DNA of 64,000 nucleotides, from positions 35,757 to 99,756 of the forward strand of contig JAJYYO010000007.1 of the NCBI GenBank assembly GCA_021800795.1, given 5' to 3'. This document shows, piece after piece, positions 39,103 through 49,784 of the stretch. A program made the position numbers and the translations under genes. This DNA comes from Pseudomonadota bacterium (GTDB lineage: Bacteria; Pseudomonadota; Gammaproteobacteria; Burkholderiales; Gallionellaceae). The notes below the pieces were generated by a model, which was not told the origin of the DNA, did not search any database, and saw nothing but the letters and a program-made list of their open reading frames with translations. The stretch's first letter is position 1, and each line of letters starts with the position of its first letter.

Positions 39103-39633
39103 TTAAGCTAGTGCGTATGCCAATTCGGTCAGACGGGTGTTGGCAGAGCCATCGATCACCTTATCGCCCATGCGAATCACAATTCCGCCTAGCAAGGTCT
39201 TGTCTACGGTACAGCTGAGCTTAACGTCGCAGCCCAGGCGAACTTTTAACGCGGCAGCGATTTTCTTTTGCTGCTCATCGTTCAATGCAAAGGCTGAACT
39301 GACAGTAATTTGTGCGGTTTTCTCGGCTTCTGCACGCAGGGCTTCAAACATTTGGGCGATTTCAGCGACCACCGTTAAGCGACCGCTTTCAGCCAAAATT
39401 CGAACAAAATTGCTTTGCTCTTTATTCAGATCACCCGCCAATTGCAGCATCAACTCTTCAAATTGACGGCTTTCGACGCGCGGGCTGGAAGCTACCGCCC
39501 TGATGTCATCGTTAGCCATCAATTCTGTCAAAACTTGCATTACAGCGGACCAGCCTTTTAAGTCACCTTGCTTTTGTGCCGCTTCGAACGCCGCCTGAAC
39601 GTATGGTCGTGCAATAGTATTGGCTTCGGACAT
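39103..39633 (-). CDS. atpH: ATP synthase delta subunit
   Basis: Peripheral-stalk subunit joining F1 to the b subunits. 176 residues: N-terminal helical bundle ([22 protein letters not shown]) and the conserved C-terminal part [29 protein letters not shown]. Between atpF (five bases) and atpA. Confidence 0.95.
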   Translation of the reverse strand: MSEANTIARPYVQAAFEAAQKQGDLKGWSAVMQVLTELMANDDIRAVASSPRVESRQFEELMLQLAGDLNKEQSNFVRILAESGRLTVVAEIAQMFEALRAEAEKTAQITVSSAFALNDEQQKKIAAALKVRLGCDVKLSCTVDKTLLGGIVIRMGDKVIDGSANTRLTELAYALA

Positions 39634-39638
39634 GGTTT

Positions 39639-40109
39639 TTAAATTTCCGTGACAAGTTTGTCGAGCAGATCATTGTGCGCTTTGGCATCGATTTCGCGAC
39701 CCAGAATCTTAGCCGCACCGGCCAGGGCAATCTCCGTAACCTGAGTACGCAATTGCTCTTTTGCACGGAAAATTTCCTGATCCACTTCCGCTTTTGCACC
39801 TGTCAGAATACGCTCGCGTTCGGCATTTGCCTGAACCTTCGCCTCTTCTATCATTTGACTGGCACGTGTTTCACCGCCGGCAATGGTGGCTCCCGCCTTT
39901 TCCTTTGCTTCACGCAAGATTTCAGCGGCTCGCTTGGCAGCCAACTCCAAATCAAGCTTGCCGCGTTCCGCTTCAGCCAAACCATCCGCAATTTGTTTTT
40001 TACGCTGCTCCAAACCTGCAATGATTGGTGTCCACACAAATTTCATGCAGAACCAAACAAACATGGCGAACATGATGGTCTGACCAAGAAGAGTTGCATT
40101 AATATTCAT
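39639..40109 (-). CDS. atpF: ATP synthase b subunit
   Basis: Peripheral stalk. 156 residues with one N-terminal membrane helix ([20 protein letters not shown]) and a long Ala/Glu/Lys/Arg-rich helix ([25 protein letters not shown] onward) that dimerises. Same size as E. coli AtpF. Located between atpE and atpH. Confidence 0.96.
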   Translation of the reverse strand: MNINATLLGQTIMFAMFVWFCMKFVWTPIIAGLEQRKKQIADGLAEAERGKLDLELAAKRAAEILREAKEKAGATIAGGETRASQMIEEAKVQANAERERILTGAKAEVDQEIFRAKEQLRTQVTEIALAGAAKILGREIDAKAHNDLLDKLVTEI

Positions 40110-40142
40110 GCGAACAACCTTTCTTTAACGACGTAGTTATGT

Positions 40143-40400
<258 letters not shown>

Positions 40401-40432
40401 TTAAAATTTAAAGTTTGATAAAAATACAGAAT

Positions 40433-41260
<828 letters not shown>

Positions 41261-41265
41261 TTATT

Positions 41266-41688
41266 CTATCGCTTAATCATTAATATTCGCGCCACTATGG
41301 GCACAACCAGACCGACCACAAATCCACACAACACAGCCGCCGCAGACAGCTTTAAACCACCCATCGCGAAAAACAACGACAAGACGACCACAAAAAACCT
41401 CTCCATACTGTTGCGAATTACTCCTCGCAAAACACTATGTGGCTGATAATTTTGATTTTTTTTGATTTTTTCCAGACCGCGAACTAATGACAATCCATTT
41501 AGCGCAGCTGTTAATGCTCCCCATAAGCTTGCCGATGCGATATTCCACGATTGAGTGTAAAAATATACAGACATGGCCAACATTAATGCAGTAGCAACTT
41601 GAATTTCAACGAGCCGATAACCTTGTTTTTTTTCTTTTGCGAACTCTGAAAGACCAGGCATTCTAATTCTCTTTTTATCTACTGTCAA
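41266..41688 (-). CDS. atpI: ATP synthase protein I
   Basis: Small membrane protein (140 residues, about four helices) at the head of the atp operon, thought to help c-ring assembly or cation transport. Hydrophobic segments VEIQVATALMLAMSVYFYTQ, SASLWGALTAALNGLSLV, FFVVVLSLFFAMGGLKL and LCGFVVGLVVPIVARIL. Identity rests on position and topology as well as sequence. Eight bases before atpB. Confidence 0.88.
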   Translation of the reverse strand: MTVDKKRIRMPGLSEFAKEKKQGYRLVEIQVATALMLAMSVYFYTQSWNIASASLWGALTAALNGLSLVRGLEKIKKNQNYQPHSVLRGVIRNSMERFFVVVLSLFFAMGGLKLSAAAVLCGFVVGLVVPIVARILMIKR

Positions 41689-41732
41689 TCACGCAGCCGC
41701 TTTTCCCCTTGATTCAGCAAGGTTCAAACGGA

Positions 41733-42581
41733 CTATTTACTCAGCTTCATTTTTTCCAGCAAATTATCGAGATGCTCGTTACCATCAAAACTTATGACCA
41801 TTTTCCCCGATCCGTTTTTCGAGGTTTTGATTTCAACCTTTGCGCCTAACTGATCCGAAATATTGCTTTGCAGTCGCAACAAGTCTCTGTCAGGCATTTT
41901 TACAGGCTTATCGTCTGTCTGAAGCTGCTTATTCACCAGTTTTTCGGTATGCCGCACAGACAATTGTTCATGCACAATCCTGTTCGCGATGGCTATTTGC
42001 TGTGCACCTTCCAGGCTCAACAGCGCACGAGCATGCCCCATATCGAGTTTGTTTTCCATTAACATCGACTGGACGATCTGCGGGAGTTTGAGCAGACGCA
42101 GCAGGTTGCTGGCGGCGCTGCGCGATCGCCCGACCGCATCTGCGGCGGTCTGATGCGTCATCTCGAACTCATCAATCAAGCGCTGAATTCCTATCGCCTC
42201 CTCCAACGGATTAAGATTTTCCCGTTGGATATTTTCTATCAGCGCCATTGCCAGCGCGGCCTTGTCCGGCACGCTGCGCACCAGCACCGGGACATGCGAC
42301 AAACCCGCCAGCTGAGCGGCACGCCAACGTCTTTCGCCTGCGATTATTTCATAGCTTTCATCGCTGAGCTGACGCACCAAAATCGGCTGAATGACGCCCT
42401 GAACCCTGATCGATGCTGCCAGTTCCTGCAACGATTCTGCGCCCATATTTGTGCGCGGCTGATATTTTCCCGACTTGAGCAATGCAACACTCATGTCGCG
42501 CAACACGTCGTCCTTTTCGTTTTTACTGCCGGATAGCAGCGCTTCCAATCCGCGTCCCAGGCCTTTTTGTGGTTTTGTCAT
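41733..42581 (-). CDS. parB: Chromosome-partitioning protein ParB
   Basis: CTP-dependent clamp that loads at parS and spreads. 282 residues: start TKPQKGLGRGLEALL, the nuclease-like/CTP domain with GERRWRAAQLAGL and ENIQRENLNPLEEA, a HTH (TAADAVGRSRSAASNLLRLLKLP) and a C-terminal dimer domain. Two parS sites are in the window (45959 and 52604). Follows parA. Confidence 0.97.
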   Translation of the reverse strand: MTKPQKGLGRGLEALLSGSKNEKDDVLRDMSVALLKSGKYQPRTNMGAESLQELAASIRVQGVIQPILVRQLSDESYEIIAGERRWRAAQLAGLSHVPVLVRSVPDKAALAMALIENIQRENLNPLEEAIGIQRLIDEFEMTHQTAADAVGRSRSAASNLLRLLKLPQIVQSMLMENKLDMGHARALLSLEGAQQIAIANRIVHEQLSVRHTEKLVNKQLQTDDKPVKMPDRDLLRLQSNISDQLGAKVEIKTSKNGSGKMVISFDGNEHLDNLLEKMKLSK

Positions 42582-42592
42582 GCTTGCTTCCT

Positions 42593-43372
42593 TTATGCAG
42601 AGACGGGCTTCGCCGCAGTATTTAATAGCTCGCTGGCCAAGGCCAGATATGCCTGAGTCCCCTTGGACAGTTTGTCGTGATACAGCACGGGCACACCATA
42701 ACTTGGGGCCTCCGCCAGACGAATATTGCGCGGAATTACCGTACGGTATACCTTGTCGCCGAAATGCTCCTGCAACTGGTCGGATACCTGCTGCGCCAGC
42801 GTGTTTCTCGGATCAAACATGGTTCTCAACAATCCTTCTATTTCCAGTACCGGGTTAAGATTAGCCCGTACCTTACGGATGGTGTTGACCAGATCGCTCA
42901 GTCCTTCCAGCGCATAATACTCACACTGCATCGGAATCATTACCGTTTTTGCTGCACATAAACCATTTAAGGTCAATAAGTTAAGTGCCGGCGGGCAATC
43001 GATAAGGATGTAGTCATAGTCACTGCCAACCGCTTGCAGTGCATCCCGCAATCTCGTTTCACGGTGAGGTACATCGACCAGCTCGACTTCTGCGCCTGCC
43101 AGATCCCGGTTTGCCGGCAATACGTCGTATTTACCAACCTCCGAACTTTTACGCGCCTCTGCTACCGTTTTTTTACCCAACAGCACGTGATACACGGTGA
43201 TTTCCAGATCGCGTTTTTCTATCCCGCTGCCCATGGTTGCATTGCCTTGCGGATCCAGGTCTATCAGCAATACCCGTTGGCCGGTTGTCGCCAGACTGGC
43301 GGCGAGGTTTACTGTCGTGGTCGTTTTCCCCACCCCGCCCTTCTGATTGGTAATGGCCATTATCTTGGTCAT
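42593..43372 (-). CDS. parA: Chromosome-partitioning ATPase ParA (Soj)
   Basis: Deviant Walker ATPase that binds DNA as an ATP dimer and drives origin segregation with ParB. 259 residues. Deviant Walker A KGGVGKTTTTVNLAASLA at residues 11-28, Walker A' LLIDLDPQGNATMG and Walker B YILIDCPPALNLLT. Start overlaps the rsmG stop by four bases; 11 bases precede parB. Confidence 0.97.
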   Translation of the reverse strand: MTKIMAITNQKGGVGKTTTTVNLAASLATTGQRVLLIDLDPQGNATMGSGIEKRDLEITVYHVLLGKKTVAEARKSSEVGKYDVLPANRDLAGAEVELVDVPHRETRLRDALQAVGSDYDYILIDCPPALNLLTLNGLCAAKTVMIPMQCEYYALEGLSDLVNTIRKVRANLNPVLEIEGLLRTMFDPRNTLAQQVSDQLQEHFGDKVYRTVIPRNIRLAEAPSYGVPVLYHDKLSKGTQAYLALASELLNTAAKPVSA

Positions 43373-44028
43373 GGTAGGTGATCCTTTCTGAGTGTTGCAA
43401 TCACTAAACAGCGCGCAGCATTCAATCCCGGCACACTAAGCGGTATGATTTTTTCTATCAAACAATCTGTCGGCACTCCGGGTAATTCCGCTTCCGGTAA
43501 GCCTTTCATGGCAATCCAGCGCCCCTGATCGCGGATCAAATGGCGAGTAACGCGCAGGAAATCACCCAGTTCGGTAAAAGCCCTGGAAATAATTCCGTCA
43601 AATTTTTCAGCCGGTTGGAAGTCTTCCACTCTTGCACAGCATACTTGTACATTGGCCAGACCCAGCTCAATGACTGCCTGTTGCATAAAACCTGTCTTCT
43701 TGCTGTTACTATCCAGCAAAGTCACAGCGCAGTCCGGTTTTGCGATAGCCAACACCAGGCCCGGCAAACCCGCTCCACTTCCCACATCCAGCCAACGCAC
43801 GCCTTCCAGATATGGCAACACGGCCAGGCTATCCAGCAAATGGTGTATGACCATCTGACCCGGGTCGCGAATGGCGGTCAGGTTATATACTTTATTCCAC
43901 CTGACCAGCAAGGCCAGATAGTCGAGCAACTGCATCTGAGTATCGCGGCTTACAGATAATCCCAGCCGATCAATTCCACACTGAAGTTCATCGGCTAATG
44001 GCATGGGGTTATTTTTCTGGCTTGGCAT
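43369..44028 (-). CDS. rsmG: 16S rRNA (G527-N7) methyltransferase
   Basis: SAM-dependent methyltransferase of G527 in 16S rRNA. 219 residues. N-terminal helices ([44 protein letters not shown] region), SAM-binding [16 protein letters not shown] and [13 protein letters not shown], then ISRAFTEL. The start overlaps the mnmG stop by 20 bases. Formerly gidB. Confidence 0.96.
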   Translation of the reverse strand: MPSQKNNPMPLADELQCGIDRLGLSVSRDTQMQLLDYLALLVRWNKVYNLTAIRDPGQMVIHHLLDSLAVLPYLEGVRWLDVGSGAGLPGLVLAIAKPDCAVTLLDSNSKKTGFMQQAVIELGLANVQVCCARVEDFQPAEKFDGIISRAFTELGDFLRVTRHLIRDQGRWIAMKGLPEAELPGVPTDCLIEKIIPLSVPGLNAARCLVIATLRKDHLP

Positions 44029-45901
44029 CTCGAAACCCGCGTTTTAAATGAACCAGTAACAATGAAATGGCAGCCGGCGTAATTCCGGAAATTCTTGCCG
44101 CCTGCCCTATCGTTTCCGGCTTGAACTGATTCAGCTTTTGCTGCGCTTCTATGGACAAGCCACGCACTTCACGGTAATCCAGCGTGCCAGGCAGACATAG
44201 AGATTCGTTTTGCTCACCTTTTCCGATCTCCAGATGCTGGCGGTCGATATAGCCCTGATACTTTGCCTGAATTTCAACCTGCTCAGATACTTTTTGATCT
44301 GCAACCGCGACGCCTGCACCGGGCAGTGTCAGCAGGCTTGTATAGTTTACATCCGGACGCAACAGCAATTCGTGCAGGGAATATTCCCGTTCAATATTTT
44401 TACCCAGCACGCGTTGCGCATCCTCAGCCGGCAGACTGCGGGAATTCACCCAGGTGCTGCGCAAACGCTCCTGTTCAAGCGCGATCGCCTCGCGTTTTAT
44501 TTCAAAGGCCTGCCAACGCGTATCATCGACGATACCAAGGTTGCGCCCGATCTCCGTCAGCCGCAAATCAGCGTTATCTTCCCGCAATTGCAAACGATAT
44601 TCCGCCCGGCTGGTGAACATGCGATAGGGTTCGGATACACCCTGGGTAATCAGATCGTCAACCAGCACCCCCAGATAAGCTTCATCGCGTCGCGGGCACC
44701 ACGCATCCATTTCCCGCACTTGCAGAGATGCATTCAGCCCAGCAAGCAGGCCCTGTGCGGCTGCCTCTTCATATCCAGTTGTACCGTTGATTTGGCCGGC
44801 GAAGAACAAACCTTGTATTGCCTTTGTTTCCAGAGAACTTTTCAACCCGCAGGGATTAAAGTAATCGTATTCAATCGCATAGCCCGGTCGCAAAATATGC
44901 GCATTTTCCATACCCTTGATGGACCTGACCAACTCAAGCTGCACATCAAACGGCAAGCTGGTTGAAATGCCATTGGGATAAACCTCGTGCGTAGTAAGCC
45001 CCTCCGGCTCCAGAAAAATTTGATGTGAAGTCTTGCCGGAAAAACGCGTAATCTTGTCTTCGATGGAAGGACAATAACGCGGCCCCACGCCTTCTATCAC
45101 GCCGGTAAATAACGGAGAACGATCCAGTCCGCCGCGAATGATGTCATGCGTGCGCTCACTGGTTTCCGTAATCCAGCATGGCAACTGGCGCGGGTGTTGT
45201 GCAGCATTTCCCATGAAAGAAAAAACCGGCACGGGAATATCGCCCGGCTGTTCCTGCAGTACGGAATAATCGATTGTACGGCCATCGATACGCGGCGGTG
45301 TGCCCGTTTTCAGTCTTCCCACAGGCAGTTTTAGTTCACGTAAACGGTGTGCCAGACTGAGCGACGGAGGGTCACCTGCGCGACCTGCCTGATAGTTTGC
45401 CTGACCTACGTGTATCAATCCTGACAGAAAGGTGCCTGTTGTTAATACCACCGTTTTTGCGCTGAACCGCAAGCCCAGCTGAGTCACCACACCGGTAACT
45501 TTGTCCTGCTCAACCAGTAAATCATCAACCGCTTGCTGAAACAGCCACAGATTTGGCTGATTTTCCAGACGATAACGGATTGCCTGTTTGTAAAGAAGAC
45601 GGTCGGCCTGGGCGCGTGTGGCGCGAACAGCGTAACCTTTGCTGGCATTCAGAATACGAAACTGGATGCCTCCCTCATCGGTGGCCTGAGCCATGGCGCC
45701 GCCCAAAGCATCGACTTCCTTAACCAGATGCCCCTTGCCTATGCCGCCTATTGAAGGATTGCAGGACATTTGCCCGAGCGTCTCGATATTATGGGTAAGC
45801 AGCAAGGTTTTGCATCCCGCGCGCGCGCTGACGAGAGCCGCCTCCGTACCGGCATGGCCTCCCCCCACTACAATTACATCGAATAAATCAGGAAATTTCA
45901 T
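44009..45901 (-). CDS. mnmG: tRNA uridine-5-carboxymethylaminomethyl modification FAD protein
   Basis: With MnmE makes the cmnm5 modification at wobble U34. 630 residues from [22 protein letters not shown], the family start; an in-frame start at 45937 would add 12 residues. FAD-binding [10 protein letters not shown] and [11 protein letters not shown], the catalytic Cys regions ([15 protein letters not shown], and YCPSIEDKI) and the C-terminal helical domain that binds MnmE are present. A parS-like site lies just upstream. Confidence 0.97.
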   Translation of the reverse strand: MKFPDLFDVIVVGGGHAGTEAALVSARAGCKTLLLTHNIETLGQMSCNPSIGGIGKGHLVKEVDALGGAMAQATDEGGIQFRILNASKGYAVRATRAQADRLLYKQAIRYRLENQPNLWLFQQAVDDLLVEQDKVTGVVTQLGLRFSAKTVVLTTGTFLSGLIHVGQANYQAGRAGDPPSLSLAHRLRELKLPVGRLKTGTPPRIDGRTIDYSVLQEQPGDIPVPVFSFMGNAAQHPRQLPCWITETSERTHDIIRGGLDRSPLFTGVIEGVGPRYCPSIEDKITRFSGKTSHQIFLEPEGLTTHEVYPNGISTSLPFDVQLELVRSIKGMENAHILRPGYAIEYDYFNPCGLKSSLETKAIQGLFFAGQINGTTGYEEAAAQGLLAGLNASLQVREMDAWCPRRDEAYLGVLVDDLITQGVSEPYRMFTSRAEYRLQLREDNADLRLTEIGRNLGIVDDTRWQAFEIKREAIALEQERLRSTWVNSRSLPAEDAQRVLGKNIEREYSLHELLLRPDVNYTSLLTLPGAGVAVADQKVSEQVEIQAKYQGYIDRQHLEIGKGEQNESLCLPGTLDYREVRGLSIEAQQKLNQFKPETIGQAARISGITPAAISLLLVHLKRGFRDAKPEK

Positions 45902-45958
45902 GTCGCTACGGATTAAAAAAGGAGGCGCATCATACACCGCCCACTATATGAAATGAAC

Positions 45959-45974
45959 TGTTTCACGTGGAACA
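45959..45974. promoter_or_regulatory. parS site (one mismatch)
   Basis: TGTTTCACGTGGAACA differs by one base from the bacterial parS consensus TGTTTCACGTGAAACA. It lies between mnmE and mnmG, 3.4 kb from parB. ParB should bind here to mark the origin region. Confidence 0.85.
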
Positions 45975-45975
45975 A

Positions 45976-47313
45976 CTATTTGCCTATGCAAAACCGGCTG
46001 AAGATTTCACCCAGCAAATCATCCGCGGTAAACTTACCGGTGATACTGCTCAACGCCTGTTGAGCCAGCCTCAACTCTTCGGCGAACAACTCAGGCTGCT
46101 TGAGCAATGCAGAAGCGCGCTCCAGATGAGAAAGCGCCAGTTTTAACGCAATCAAATGACGCTCGCGAGCAATGAATGTACCACTTTCCTGATTTCGCCA
46201 GCCTATCAGTTGCAGCATCTTTTCGCGAAGTTGCTCGATGCCGACACCGGATTTGGCAGAAATGTAACAGCCAGCAGCGTTTAAATCGGTATGAGGTGTA
46301 CCCATAAGATCAGCTTTATTGAATACCAGCAGATGTGGAATATCGGCAGGAAAACCGGCAATTATTTTTTCATCTTCTGCGCTGCATCCTTTGGATGCAT
46401 CCAGCAGCAAAAGAATCAAATCTGCCCGTTTAACCGTTTGGTGAGTGCGCGCCATACCCATGTTTTCGACTTCATCTTGTGAACTGCGAAGTCCTGCCGT
46501 ATCCATAATATGCAGCGGCACGCCGCGTATCTGTATTTCCTGCCGAACTACATCTCGTGTCGTTCCGGGAACCTCGCTGACCAAAGCCACTTCTTCGCCG
46601 GACAATCGATTTAAAAGACTGGATTTTCCGACATTGGGTTGCCCTACCAGCGCAATATAGGCGCCTTCACGCAACAAGCTCCCCTGCCTGGCGGTATCCA
46701 GCGTCTGTAGTAATTTGCTATGAATGGATTGCAGCAAACTATCCCGGTACAGGCTGTCTGCGACCTCTATGTCTTCTTCTGGAAAATCGAGCATCGCCTC
46801 GACCAGCATGCGCAAACGCACCAGCTCGTCTACCAGTACACGAATTGTTGCTGAAAAGTCTCCATGCAAAGACCGCATGGCGCTACGCGCTGCTGCTGTA
46901 GTCGTGGCCTCTATAAGATCAGCTACGCTTTCAGCCTGTGCCAGATCCAGCTTATCGTTAAGGAACGCGCGCTGGGTAAATTCACCCGGTTCAGCTAGTC
47001 TTGCGCCCAGAGACAAACATCGTTGCAGCAGTAAATGCAGTACAGCCGATCCGCCGTGCCCTTGCAACTCCAGTACATCTTCGCCTGTATAGGAATGCGG
47101 GGACGGGAAAAAAAGAGCGATGCCCTGATCGAGCACATCACCATTTTCATCATGAAAATCAGCAAGCATCGCGTGTCGCGGTGCCGGAATTTTACCGATT
47201 ATCGCTGTAGCAATTGTTGCAATACACGCGCCGGAAATACGCACTACCCCGATTCCGCCACGACCTTGCGCCGTGGCGACAGCAGCAATGGTATCAGCGT
47301 TTGGTTGTGACAC
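45976..47313 (-). CDS. mnmE: tRNA modification GTPase MnmE
   Basis: GTPase partner of MnmG. 445 residues: N-terminal tetrahydrofolate-binding domain (TIAAVATAQGRGGIGVVRISG), helical domain, embedded G domain with P-loop GQPNVGKSSLLN, PGTTRDVV, DTAGLR and NKAD, and the obligatory C-terminus FCIGK (C-x-G-K). Its start overlaps the yidC stop by 20 bases. Confidence 0.97.
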   Translation of the reverse strand: MSQPNADTIAAVATAQGRGGIGVVRISGACIATIATAIIGKIPAPRHAMLADFHDENGDVLDQGIALFFPSPHSYTGEDVLELQGHGGSAVLHLLLQRCLSLGARLAEPGEFTQRAFLNDKLDLAQAESVADLIEATTTAAARSAMRSLHGDFSATIRVLVDELVRLRMLVEAMLDFPEEDIEVADSLYRDSLLQSIHSKLLQTLDTARQGSLLREGAYIALVGQPNVGKSSLLNRLSGEEVALVSEVPGTTRDVVRQEIQIRGVPLHIMDTAGLRSSQDEVENMGMARTHQTVKRADLILLLLDASKGCSAEDEKIIAGFPADIPHLLVFNKADLMGTPHTDLNAAGCYISAKSGVGIEQLREKMLQLIGWRNQESGTFIARERHLIALKLALSHLERASALLKQPELFAEELRLAQQALSSITGKFTADDLLGEIFSRFCIGK

Positions 47314-48928
47314 CCTTAGCCTCTACGCTGCGAGTGATATACCATTGCTGGGCAATGGACAAAGCGTTATTTACCAGCGAGTACAACACCAAACCTGCCG
47401 GAAAGAAAAAGAACACCACACTGAATGCAATCGGCATGATTTTCATGATTTTTGCCTGCATAGGATCGGGCGGGGCTGGATTCAACTTGGACTGAAGCAG
47501 CATGCTCAAACCCATCAGAACCGGCAGGACATAATACGGATCAGCCGCAGACAGGTCTGTTATCCAGCCAAAGAACGGAGCATAACGCATTTCAACACTG
47601 GCTAAAATCGACCAATAAAGCGAAATAAATACCGGAATTTGGATTACGACTGGCAGACATCCACCTAACGGATTGATTTTTTCCGTTTTGTACAAATCCA
47701 TCATGGCGCGATTCAACTGCTCACGATCGTTTGCATATTGCTGTTTAATTTTTTCAAGTTTAGGCGCAACCTGGCGCATTTTTGCCATTGAGCGGTAACT
47801 GGCCGCCGACAATGGGAAAAATAAAATTTTAAGCAACAGGGTCAAAATGATAATCGCGACCCCCCAATTTTTTACAATGCCGTGAATATAACTGAGTGTC
47901 CAGAATATAGGCGTTGCCACAACGGTCAGCCAGCCATAATCAACCGTCAAACCCAATCCGGGAGCAATTTCGTTAAGTTTTGACTCAGATGGACCGGCGT
48001 AAAAAGGGACTGTCATTTCATAGGTTTCACCTGGAGCAATCACCGGAACAGGCAAAATTACACCAGCGGAATACAGTCCATTTGGCAGTTTTCGAGTGAA
48101 AAATTCGTGTTTGGTTTTTTCGTCCGGAATCCAGGCAGAAACGAAATAATGCTGCAAAATCCCGATCCAACCATTGTTTGAGTCCGTTGGATATTTAACT
48201 TTGGCCTTATCTATATCTGAAAAACTGATCTTCTGAAATTTATCCTTCTCTGTGTATACCGCCACTCCTGTGAATGTTGGCACCATTTTAGACACGCCTG
48301 CAGGATCGGCTCCATCGCGAATAAACTGGTAATAAGCTGAAGTTTTAATAGCTGAAGCAGTGTCGTTTTCTATTTTATATGTAACGCCAACCACATAACT
48401 ATCTCTATGAAATGTAATCAGTTTTTCTACTTTAATACCAGTCAGGCCTACTGCTGTGAGCTTTACCTGAAGCTTGTCTGCATTTTCATTCAGCTTGTAA
48501 TTATCCTGATCGCTGCTGAACAAGCTTGTGTGGTTAGGCATATCCGCACCCAACAAGCCGGTCTGAGCAACATAATTATGAGTATCCTGCCCTTTTTCAA
48601 ACAAGGCAAAGCTCTTGTTTTTGTCCAGCCTGTCTGGATGTTTCAATAAGTTCAGTTGCTGTATATCACCGCCGATGGTATTAATTTCTACTTCCATCAG
48701 ATCAGTTTTGACCTTGATGATTTTCCCTGCTGCTGATTTTAACGATTGTTGCGCAATAGCAGCATGATCTGCCACGTCGTCAGTTTTAACTGTTGCCACC
48801 GGCAAATCGGATTTTTCAACGGTCGCTACCGTTGCTGGTTGTGGATGCTGATAGCGTTGCCACCCATCCCAGACCATCATTAATGAAAATGAAAATATTA
48901 GAAAAAGGAAAAGTCGCTGAAAGTCCAT
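47294..48928 (-). CDS. yidC: Membrane protein insertase YidC
   Basis: Inserts and folds inner-membrane proteins such as the ATP synthase c subunit. 544 residues: N-terminal helix (LFLFLIFSFSLMMVWDGWQ), a large periplasmic domain (~residues 60-340) and the five-helix core (GIVKNWGVAIIILTLLLKIL, YRSMAKMRQVAPKLEKIKQQY coiled-coil hairpin, and the conserved GCLPVVIQIPVFISLYWS). Between yidD and mnmE. Confidence 0.97.
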   Translation of the reverse strand: MDFQRLFLFLIFSFSLMMVWDGWQRYQHPQPATVATVEKSDLPVATVKTDDVADHAAIAQQSLKSAAGKIIKVKTDLMEVEINTIGGDIQQLNLLKHPDRLDKNKSFALFEKGQDTHNYVAQTGLLGADMPNHTSLFSSDQDNYKLNENADKLQVKLTAVGLTGIKVEKLITFHRDSYVVGVTYKIENDTASAIKTSAYYQFIRDGADPAGVSKMVPTFTGVAVYTEKDKFQKISFSDIDKAKVKYPTDSNNGWIGILQHYFVSAWIPDEKTKHEFFTRKLPNGLYSAGVILPVPVIAPGETYEMTVPFYAGPSESKLNEIAPGLGLTVDYGWLTVVATPIFWTLSYIHGIVKNWGVAIIILTLLLKILFFPLSAASYRSMAKMRQVAPKLEKIKQQYANDREQLNRAMMDLYKTEKINPLGGCLPVVIQIPVFISLYWSILASVEMRYAPFFGWITDLSAADPYYVLPVLMGLSMLLQSKLNPAPPDPMQAKIMKIMPIAFSVVFFFFPAGLVLYSLVNNALSIAQQWYITRSVEAKGVTTKR

Positions 48929-48948
48929 GGTGATATTTATAAATTAAT

Positions 48949-49158
48949 TTATGGTGCGGGGTCATAACCGCCTGGATGCCAGGGATTACAGCGAGCAAGA
49001 CGCTTTATGCTCAACCAGGAACCTTTAAACAGGCCGTGCCTGGTCAAAGCTTCACATGCATAATGGGAACAACTTGGGATAAAACGGCAGGTCGGCGGAC
49101 TAAGCGGACTCAGCAAATACTGATATCCATGAATTAATTTTATTAAGACTCTGTGCAT
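48949..49158 (-). CDS. yidD: Membrane protein insertion factor YidD
   Basis: Small (69 residues) amphipathic inner-membrane-associated protein helping YidC. Conserved [20 protein letters not shown] with two Cys and [35 protein letters not shown]. Overlaps the rnpA stop by 16 bases; the classic rpmH-rnpA-yidD-yidC order. Confidence 0.95.
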   Translation of the reverse strand: MHRVLIKLIHGYQYLLSPLSPPTCRFIPSCSHYACEALTRHGLFKGSWLSIKRLARCNPWHPGGYDPAP

Positions 49159-49535
49159 CGAATAGCTACCCGACTAAAAAGTTTACTTAAACCATCCCTG
49201 CGTGTATTTTTGTCTGAGCATTCCGTGTTGCGCTTCATCACGACTATATCGATGCCGCAAATTTTGATTTGGTGAATACGAAATAGTTCTCTAATTTCAC
49301 GTTTTGCTAGATTTCTATCCACAGATTTTGGCACAAACCTTTTGGCAACGACAATACCAAGCCGTGCCATTTTCAGTTTATTCGGCACAAAAAAAACTTT
49401 GTAAAACTTGTCTGACAGCTGTTGAGATTTCAGACAATTTCCATAGCCTTCGCTGCGCGGAATTCTCTGCGCAGCCGTAAAGCTACAGTCATGCTTAAAC
49501 AGCGAGTCTTGCACGACCCTTGGCACGACGAGCAC
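49143..49535 (-). CDS. rnpA: Ribonuclease P protein component
   Basis: Protein subunit of RNase P, aids tRNA 5' maturation. The C-terminal part shows the family signature: [31 protein letters not shown], with KVFFVPNK before it. The frame's first codons overlap rpmH (to base 49495) and the start is unclear: ATG 49535 gives 130 residues, GTG near 49514 gives about 123. The conserved part starts around [15 protein letters not shown], so the extra N-terminus may not be translated. Confidence 0.88.
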   Translation of the reverse strand: MLVVPRVVQDSLFKHDCSFTAAQRIPRSEGYGNCLKSQQLSDKFYKVFFVPNKLKMARLGIVVAKRFVPKSVDRNLAKREIRELFRIHQIKICGIDIVVMKRNTECSDKNTRRDGLSKLFSRVAIRCTES

Positions 49536-49629
49536 GAATTACGGCTCTGCCGCCACGTGTTTTCATACGAACCAGAAAACCATGAGTGCGTTTTCTTTTC
49601 GTAACGGAGGGTTGATATGTACGTTTCAT
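49495..49629 (-). CDS. rpmH: Ribosomal protein bL34
   Basis: Large-subunit ribosomal protein of 44 residues, very basic: [20 protein letters not shown] followed by [28 protein letters not shown] ending (shown in two parts). It matches bL34 along its full length. Too short for ordinary frame searches but clear from the translation of the minus strand. Head of the rpmH-rnpA-yidD-yidC unit, divergent from dnaA. Confidence 0.96.
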   Translation of the reverse strand: MKRTYQPSVTKRKRTHGFLVRMKTRGGRAVIRARRAKGRARLAV

Positions 49630-49712
49630 TTTGAATTATCCTTGGGAAGTCATAAAACGCGGTATTACAATGCGTTAGGCTTACCGTGTCAAGTTATATT
49701 TACTTTATTGCC

Positions 49713-49721
49713 TGTGGATAA
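49713..49721 (-). promoter_or_regulatory. DnaA box upstream of dnaA
   Basis: TGTGGATAA, the exact reverse complement of the consensus TTATCCACA, in the rpmH-dnaA gap about 65 bases before the dnaA start. Suggests autoregulation of dnaA or a part of the origin. Confidence 0.8.
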
Positions 49722-49784
49722 GTTTCGTCATGGTCTGTAGAATCACACAATCTAATGCTAATTTGCACTTTGATTTAGGTATAT

